A stretch of 9,561 nucleotides of DNA, from the NCBI GenBank assembly GCA_910579285.1, contig CAJTTT010000055.1, positions 1 to 9,561 on the forward strand. Direction: 5' to 3'. The DNA comes from an uncultured Lachnospiraceae bacterium. Its GTDB lineage: Bacteria > Bacillota > Clostridia > Lachnospirales > Lachnospiraceae. A program made the position numbers and the translations under genes. This document shows positions 1 through 5,500 of this stretch, in pieces. Positions within the stretch are counted from its first letter, which is position 1, and the number at the start of each line of letters is the position of its first letter. The notes beneath the pieces were generated by a model. The model was given only the letters and a program-made list of their open reading frames with translations, did not search any database and had not been told where the DNA came from.

Positions 1-372
1 ATCCATCATACTGCTGTTAAATCTGGCGCGGCGTATGTGCGCCCCTTCCGGCTTTTGCTGTACCTCAACATTATAGTGCTTACCCGCACTATCTTTTGCC
101 AGAATATCCAGGCGGATGTCCCGCCCGCCAACTACAGGACTCTGCAATTCTCTCTGCCCTACAACGCTTATAACTTGAATATCGTCCTTTTTCAGTATAA
201 TCTTTAACAGAAGCTCCGTTGCTTCTATATTACCGTCAAATACCATTGACATCAGATCATCATCGAATAAACTCATTCCATCGACAATTTGATCTACAGT
301 TCTGGTATCCTGTCGTATTTCTTCTCCAGCCACCTGATCACCGCCTTTTTTGACTGTCTTTTCTTTTGCCAT
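1..372 (-). CDS. Rpn family recombination-promoting nuclease / putative transposase, N-terminal part (runs off window)
   Basis: The frame is open for 124 codons from an ATG at 372 to the window edge, so the C-terminal part is missing from view. The protein starts MAKEKTVKKGG and matches the PD-(D/E)XK nuclease family known as Rpn or 'PD-(D/E)XK nuclease family transposase'. The nuclease core is visible as RLDI (Asp about residue 89) followed by VEVQ (Glu 103, Gln 105), then the family-typical stretch QKPEGAHIRRARFNSSMMD. Known members are DNA endonucleases that promote RecA-independent recombination; the role here is inferred. The Shine-Dalgarno sequence is weak, but a near-consensus promoter lies about 20 bases upstream, so the leader would be very short. 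A degenerate second copy lies at 1902-2302. Nothing within the visible part is broken. Confidence 0.82.
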   Translation of the reverse strand, partial: MAKEKTVKKGGDQVAGEEIRQDTRTVDQIVDGMSLFDDDLMSMVFDGNIEATELLLKIILKKDDIQVISVVGQRELQSPVVGGRDIRLDILAKDSAGKHYNVEVQQKPEGAHIRRARFNSSMMD

Positions 373-392
373 CTCATTATTAAGTTACTATT

Positions 393-421
393 ATTATATC
401 CTATCGTGCAAGGACTCACAA
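393..421 (-). promoter_or_regulatory. Sigma-A-type promoter of the Rpn-family gene
   Basis: On the minus strand a -35 box TTGTGA (416-421) is followed after exactly 17 bases by a perfect -10 box TATAAT (393-398). Transcription would start near 386, only about 14 bases before the ATG at 372. The same arrangement survives in the second copy (2323-2351) with -10 TATAAG. Conservation between the two copies supports function. Confidence 0.6.
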
Positions 422-439
422 TCTGATTTTTCTGAAATC

Positions 440-576
440 TGTAACAGTTCAGCCTTCGGCTTCCTGTTACTGTATCCGTCCATCCTAAATCGCTACGCGA
501 TGGGCCGGATACTATAAACCGCTATATTTTGTCACGGTCAGCACAGTAAATGCGCAGACCTGGAGTGAACTGTTAC
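440..576. mobile_element. MITE-like 137-bp palindromic element with terminal inverted repeats and 7-bp target duplication
   Basis: The ends carry an 11-bp perfect inverted repeat: GTAACAGTTCA at 441-451 and TGAACTGTTAC at 566-576. The element is flanked by a direct repeat TGAAATC at 433-439 and 577-583, as expected of a target-site duplication. It has no coding capacity. Inside are two hairpins: 441-470 (7-bp stem GTAACAG/CTGTTAC with an inner AGCC/GGCT) and 472-512 (GTATCCG/CGGATAC with inner CCATC/GATGG). It lies about 19 bp upstream of the -35 box of the Rpn-family gene, exactly where similarity to the second Rpn copy ends. It is probably a non-autonomous transposon mobilised in trans; the helper transposase is not in the window. 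A structured RNA is an alternative reading. Confidence 0.6.
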
Positions 577-583
577 TGAAATC

Positions 584-945
584 CCAACATAAAAAGCATA
601 AATCAGAATCGAAAATCACCTACATCCAAAACACCCTCCTGCCATCCATCCAGTACACCATTTACTACACCATTTCCCCACAAAATGACAACCTTTGACG
701 AACCAAGACAAATAACAGAATATGCCGCAAGCCCCGTAAAACAGGCGCTTACGGCACACTATGAAACAAGTCGGAAACCACCCTCCACTGTCAAGAGGTG
801 AGTGCTAACTATTTTATTAAAATCCCATAAATCAAACATTAACAGCATATTTATATATAATATCAGGTTACCTATGCCAATTCCCCATAAAACATATAAA
901 AATAGAGCCTATCCGCTGCATATACCAGATAAGCCCTACTACCAT
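584..945. other. Non-coding accessory stretch, AT-rich
   Basis: I see no credible gene on either strand here. The only clear structure is a hairpin at 724-755: a 12-bp stem with one mismatch (GCCGCAAGCCCC against GGCGCTTACGGC) and an 8-base loop. It has no T-run on either side, so it is not an obvious intrinsic terminator. The stretch lies downstream of the integrase remnant and may hold its unrecognisably decayed C-terminal part or an old attachment region, but the sequence does not show this. Confidence 0.4.
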
Positions 946-1595
946 TTACCTTATATTTATTTTACCCTCTAATTCTACCATTTATTCTATTTACATCCGC
1001 ATTAGTATAGGATTTCCCGGTTCTTGTCATAAATACAAAGCCGTTATATCCATCAATTTCGTATCCTATTACTCTTCCCTGTTTTCGGGGAAGTTATATG
1101 AAACTCTGTCACATCACCTAATTTTTATACTGCCGGGTATGGTTTATATCGATTTCGCTCTTAAAAAGATCAATGTCGCCCCATGTTATCCCGGTAGTTT
1201 CACCCACCCTACAGTCAGTAGCAAACAGAAAGGAGAATAAAAAGAAGATAGCGGCGGTATGTCGTACTTTTCTTTATATACTCTACAAAGGTGTTTTGTT
1301 GCTTCTCCGTCAACGCCTCTCGCTTTATCGGTTTCTTATCCGTGCACTTTAATTCCCTGCCTATCTTTTCCGCCGGATTCCTAACGATTAAACCATTGTT
1401 TACCGCCTCAGCCAGACACCCATTGAGCAAAGATATAATTAGTTTCACGGTGTTCCATGATAAGTTGTTGATATTATATAAATCATTCAGCGCTTTTGCT
1501 ATCTGAATCCGCCTAACATCTTGTAGACTTTTAAAAGAACCATTTCCACTTGAAACAGTATCCGATATATGGTATTTTAGACATAGAGAAAGCAA
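946..1595 (-). pseudogene. Tyrosine recombinase (phage/ICE-type integrase) remnant, truncated at both ends and frameshifted
   Basis: The longest open piece (1215-1595, from a TTG) contains the SAM-like core-binding region typical of integrases: SLQDVRRIQIAKALNDLY, then LNGCLAEAVNNGLIVRNPAEK. A frameshift near 1215 moves the reading to TDCRVGETTGITWGDIDLF, which holds the first catalytic arginine (CRVGE). A stop and another shift follow near 1110. Later pieces GDVTEFHITSPKTGKSNR and YEIDGYNGFVFMTRTGKS are recognisable down to a stop at 946. The N-terminal arm-binding domain, the HxxR box and the catalytic tyrosine are missing, so it cannot be active. Its apparent start lies inside the hairpin of the toxin locus, so the true 5' end has been lost. 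It was probably the integrase of an integrative element that is now gone. Confidence 0.8.
1550..1578 (+). promoter_or_regulatory. Possible promoter of an antisense RNA opposing the holin-like toxin
   Basis: On the plus strand TTGAAA (1550-1555) is followed after 17 bases by TATTTT (1573-1578). A transcript starting near 1585 would end at the terminator at 1639-1677, giving an RNA of roughly 90 bases converging on the 3' end of the toxin gene. This is the geometry of TxpA/RatA-type systems. The match is modest and lies in AT-rich pseudogene sequence, so this is a suggestion only. Confidence 0.25.
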
Positions 1596-1614
1596 CCGCC
1601 CACAAGGTGGGTTG
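1593..1614 (-). terminator. Hairpin at the 3' end of the toxin transcript
   Basis: CAACC (1593-1597) pairs with GGTTG (1610-1614), with an alternative inner pairing CCCAC/GTGGG. On the minus strand the hairpin is followed by CTTTCTC, a weak T-rich tail. It lies about 75 bases past the toxin stop codon and beyond the larger hairpin at 1639-1672, so it is a plausible end of the toxin mRNA. Confidence 0.4.
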
Positions 1615-1638
1615 ACCTCATAAAGCGAAAAAGAAATT

Positions 1639-1677
1639 CCACCCCATGAAACCGGTCAAAGTTTAGGGGTGGTTTTT
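1639..1677 (+). terminator. Intrinsic terminator for a plus-strand RNA (putative antitoxin RNA)
   Basis: A 7-bp stem CCACCCC (1639-1645) and GGGGTGG (1666-1672), with an inner AAAC/GTTT pairing, is followed directly by TTTTT (1673-1677) on the plus strand. No plus-strand gene precedes it, so it most likely ends a small antisense RNA. It lies 10 bases beyond the 3' end of the holin-like toxin gene. On the minus strand the same stem has only AATTTCTTTTTC after it. Confidence 0.55.
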
Positions 1678-1687
1678 CTATGTAGTG

Positions 1688-1777
1688 CTACTTACCAAAC
1701 GTAAAAACGAATGTCAGTAACGCCAAAAGGAAGAGACCAAAGGTCATCAAATCCTTAAAATCAAGATGATTTTTCAT
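1688..1777 (-). CDS. Putative holin-like type I toxin, 29 aa
   Basis: This very small gene encodes a peptide beginning MKNHLDFKDLMTFGLFLLA and ending VFTFGK. A short charged N-terminus is followed by one hydrophobic segment (about residues 10-27) and a final lysine. The motif DLMTFGxFLLxLLTF is what I know from 'putative holin-like toxin' peptides (TxpA/BsrG-like, Hol-Tox) that abound in Clostridia; these insert in the membrane and are silenced by antisense RNA. The ATG at 1777 is preceded by a strong Shine-Dalgarno run, GGGGGTGATG. Two further in-frame ATGs at 1783 and 1792 overlap that run and are less likely. Downstream lie paired hairpins and a plus-strand terminator, which fit a type I toxin-antitoxin locus. 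It sits between the dead Rpn copy and the integrase remnant. Toxicity is inferred from family resemblance. Confidence 0.6.
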   Translation of the reverse strand: MKNHLDFKDLMTFGLFLLALLTFVFTFGK

Positions 1778-1901
1778 AGGCATCACCCCCATTCTGTCAG
1801 AATGAAAGGCTTGCCCACCCTGCAACACGGTTACTTTCTCATGCACTAATATTACCATAAACCGCACACCTACACAACGAAAAATTGAAAGAAGGTGTTG
1901 T

Positions 1902-2302
1902 TTCTCGACCTCCTTCTTCCTTAAAATGCTTTACCCCTTTAGCTGGTTCCAAATAATACATATCCTTCGCTTCCTTACAGTCAAAATCATGCATCAATCT
2001 ACCGACTGTATCGTCTCCCTTATAGTTTCTATTCACATACACAATAGAGAACCATCATCAAAGATATCATCAATCTCCTCAAAATGGCGATTGATCGTAT
2101 AGATCGGTATCCCATGTCCAAAGATATCCGTCTGAGTAATAAACACCATATACGAATCCTGTAACTCCGAAAAATCTTGCCCTGCTTTCAGCATCCGGGA
2201 ATCCATCATACTGCTGTTAAATCTGGCACGACGGATATGCGCTCCTTCCGGCTTCTTCTGCACTTCCACATTATAGTGCTTTCCTGTACTGCCTTTTGCC
2301 GT
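1902..2302 (-). pseudogene. Second Rpn-family nuclease copy, dead
   Basis: This is a decayed paralogue of the gene at 1-372. The codon matching its ATG is ACG (2300-2302), so the start is lost. Relative to the first copy, 270 bases (90 codons) are missing in frame; the deletion joins the two places where the intact copy carries the octamer GGCAAAAG, and it removes the RLDI half of the catalytic site. What remains reads EVQKKPEGAHIRRARFNSS, then FSELQDSYMVFITQTDIFGH and HFEEIDDIFDDGS. A frameshift near 2040 follows, and the frame resumes with VYVNRNYKGDD, LMHDFDCKEAKDMYY and GVKHFKEEGGRE, after which similarity stops. This piece shows what the off-window part of the first copy probably looks like. 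It cannot make an active nuclease. Confidence 0.85.
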
Positions 2303-2367
2303 CTCATCATTAAGTTACTATTCTTATATCCCATCGCGCAAGGACTCACAATCTGATTTTTCCGAAA
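2201..2367. repeat. Direct repeat of bases 1-437, with internal 270-bp deletion
   Basis: Bases 2201-2300 match 1-100 at about 85 percent, and 2301-2367 match 371-437 at about 90 percent, by eye. The 270 bases between 100 and 371 of the first copy are absent. The upstream promoter region is conserved as well as the coding part, so the whole gene with its control region was duplicated or arrived twice. Confidence 0.75.
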
Positions 2368-2423
2368 GTAAACTGAACGAAAATAGAAATTTTAAGATTG
2401 GAGACTTTCACCTGTTAGAAATG

Positions 2424-2441
2424 TGCGCCGCAAGGCACACC
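2424..2441. other. Small hairpin beside the main terminator
   Basis: GTGCGCC and GGCACAC pair around a GCAA loop (7-bp stem including one wobble pair). It lies just beyond the terminator of the surface-protein gene and has no T-run. It may help stop or stabilise the end of the long mRNA. The rest of 2303-2549 holds the old promoter of the dead Rpn copy, this hairpin and the terminator, but no gene. Confidence 0.35.
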
Positions 2442-2443
2442 GC

Positions 2444-2487
2444 AAAAGGCCAGTGGCTCCGATCAACATCGGAATCACTGGCCTTTT
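2444..2487 (-). terminator. Strong bidirectional intrinsic terminator of the surface-protein gene
   Basis: A 12-bp perfect stem AAAAGGCCAGTG (2444-2455) and CACTGGCCTTTT (2476-2487) is extended by an inner 6-bp stem TCCGAT/ATCGGA. T-runs occur on both strands. It lies about 63 bases past the stop codon at 2550 and isolates the surface-protein transcript from the accessory region beyond. Confidence 0.9.
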
Positions 2488-2549
2488 CTATTTCTCTATG
2501 TTTTCTGCCGGCACATCATTCCCCGGCAGAACCTGTCATATACCTCCTT

Positions 2550-5500
2550 TTAACCTTTCCGCTCTCCCGCCTCATCCGCTTTCCTCCGCCGCCATACCAC
2601 AAGCATCACGATCCCCATGACTGCCAGGATAACCGCCAGCCAGATAAAGCAGCATACCCCATAGAAGGCCGGGCAGATATGGCAGAGGCTGCATTTCGTC
2701 CCGCTGTCTGCACTGTCTGTCTCCACATAAGCGATGGCGTAGCTTGAGAACAGATCCGTGCGGATGGTGATGGTTTCCGGCTCACCGTCCAGATCATTCA
2801 TAAAAGTATATTCCCCGTCATGGGCACGGATGATGTAAAACGTTCTGCCATCACTCTGCAGTTTTTCAGGAATGCCCATCACCACTTCTATGGGTTCCCT
2901 CGTTTCCGTCACAGCGTTCCAGCCTTCCTCCCCGGTTCTGACAAACAGGGAGATGTCAACATACATGCCAAGCACAAGCCCAGGCGCTTCTTCCCGGTAA
3001 GCCTCGATGCCGCTTTCAATCACTTCCTTATCCTGTGCGGGCGTTTTTTCGGAAATATCCGTCACGTCTATCCGTATCTCTATGGTTCTGCCGCTGTTTA
3101 CGATTTCCTGCTGTCCGGGCGTCAGAACCGCCTCCGCGACTGCTCCGGCATCCGCCACTGCCGCGGTGCATTTTCCTTCCTCACAGGCCACCGTCACGAG
3201 GACCGTGCCTTTTCCGATCTTCACTTCCTCCTGCTGTACCGGCAGGGCTCCTGCTGTCTGCCCGGAACCCGCGCCATCCGCCGTCTGTGCCTGGGCATCC
3301 GCGCTGTCCGTTTTCGGTGTTCCCGCATCCTTGCCGCCCGTGCCGGATTTTTCCTCCGATTTTCCCTTTTCTTCCTGATTCGGTATGGTTCCCGGTCTGC
3401 CCTCCGGCTTTCCGTTTTCTTTCTGGTCCGTCCTGGCTCCTGGTCTGCCTTCCGGCTTCTTTTCCGCCGCGGATGCGGTTCCCGGCTTTCTGCCTTCCGG
3501 CCTTTCATCCGCCGGGGCTGCCGTCTCTGGTGCAGGTTTCACTGGCGGAGTCACGGGCGGTTTTGGCGTCGGGACATCCGGGTTCTGGCCGCCTGACCCT
3601 GTCCCGGGATCCTCCGGCCCAGGGTTTTGGCCGTCTTCTTTGTCCCCGCCGGACCCGGACGGTTTTCCAGGTTTCTTCGCCACGCCCTCCACGGTCACGG
3701 TCTGATTCTCCCTGATGTCGCTTATGGTATAGGCGCCGTCTGCCGTCAGTTCCACTTTCACGCCGTTTACTTTCACCGCAAAACCGGCGGTTTTCTGGTA
3801 GCCGCTGCTTAACGCAAAGCGGAAGGTGAAGCTGCCGCCCTCTTTCACCGGGCTTTCACTTCCGGCCTCCGCCGACAGGCTGCAGCCTGTGCCGCCCTGC
3901 AGGGTAACGGTGTACGCCTTCGTGTAAACGGCATACACGGTCATGTCCGCCGTGATGTTGGTAAATACTGCCGGGGTTCCCTGTTCATCACTGCACCACT
4001 CACCTGTATAGGTCTGGTCTCCCGCGTCCTTTTTCGGCGGCACGGCCGGGATGTCCGTCAGGGCTGTGCCGTAATCCACGCTAATCTCCTGATACTTCTT
4101 CCCGTCTGCCATAAAGGTCACTTTAACCTGGAACGCCCCTATCGTTACGGGACTGCTGTTTTCGCTGGCAAAACTGCCTGCTCCGGCTTCTGCGCGCACC
4201 ACATAGGCGCCGGGGGCAAGCCCCGTGATCTGGCCGCTTCCGTCCGCTGTTTTGCTCTCCCATGTCTTTCCGCCGTCCGTGGAAATCTCGTAGGCAGCGC
4301 CCGGTGTCAGCCCGGTCAGTTTCCCGGTTCCCCCTGCCGTACTCACATCCACGCCTGCAGGTGTGGGTTTCACAGGCCTTGCAGGGACGGGCAGGCTCTG
4401 CGCCGGACTGTCGGTGGTCTCGCTGCCGCTTCCCTTTTTGACAATGCTTATGGTACTGCCAAACCAGCCTTCCTTTATCGGGATCTTTCCTTCCCCGTCC
4501 GCCGTGCAGACAGTTCCGCCTATCAGATATTCCCCGCCCGGCACAAGTCCTGTGAGTTTTTCTTCCCGGTAATCCATCACTGCGGCAGGCTGTTTTTCCG
4601 GCCCTTTCACTTTTATAGTCAATGTCTTTTCGGCCTCGTTTCCCGCGTTGTCGGAGGCGGTGACCCTGATCTGTGTCATTCCCGTGGGTATCTCTGCCGC
4701 CGGGATGGTAAAGGCCGCCTGTGCCGCCTTCTGTAACGTACTCTTGTCAAAAGTGACAGGTTTTTCCGGGCTGTCCCCGACTTGATAGGAAACAGAATCC
4801 AGCCCCGTCGTGACTGCATTGTCCGTATCATCCTTTACCGTCACCAACAGTGCGGGCGCAGAGGCATAGTATCCTTCCGAAACCGCCACGCCGCCCGGTT
4901 CCGTCTGCTGTGTATCGGACAGGTTTCGGTCAGCCAGCGCCGTGATGTCAGGCGCCCGGTCTTCTACGATCACGCCGCCGGAGCCTGCCGTACCGATGGT
5001 CACGCTGTCCGCCGCATTGCCCGCACGGTCTGCGCAATTGATGGTAACAGTTCCCCGAAAGTCATCCGCAAAGGTGATCTTCGCCTTTCCGTCCTTAACC
5101 GCTATTGTCTTTTCCGCCCCGCTCCCGTCCAGGCTGCCGTCTGCGTTTCTTGGCGTCAGTGTGTAACTGATCTTTTCCACGCCGCTGCCCGCATCCATGA
5201 CAGGTACATGGATGATCATGCTCTTTTTGCCGGTGATCCAGTCTAAAAAGTCCTTTGCCTTGTTATCGTAAGTGAGCGTACCGATCACTGGCTTTGTCTG
5301 ATCCCGTTTTATTGTAAATATGTCGCTCTCAGCAGAAGTGTTGCCTTCTGCATCTTCTGCCTGAAACTGATAAGTATGCTCTCCCTCCAGAACAGAGGTG
5401 TAGTCATAAAGCACGCTGCCTGTGCCGCCCGGAAAACCGTTTACTTCTGTATAGGGGGAGACGCCGTCAACGCTCACCAACAGCTTGGTCACGCCCACAT

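Noticed and set aside
440..576. Reading the hairpin-rich element as a tRNA or riboswitch
   Set aside because: There is no cloverleaf, anticodon arm or CCA end, and no known aptamer motif. The terminal repeats and flanking duplication favour a mobile element.
2820..3715. Several long plus-strand frames (226-258 codons) rich in Arg, Pro and Phe
   Set aside because: They are shadows of the stalk and pre-anchor regions of the surface protein. Several overlap each other in different frames, and none shows recognisable protein motifs.
5043..5052. A GTAACAGTTC copy identical to the end of the MITE-like element
   Set aside because: It lies inside the surface-protein coding sequence (encoding GTVTIN on the other strand), with no partner repeat or duplication nearby. 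It is chance.
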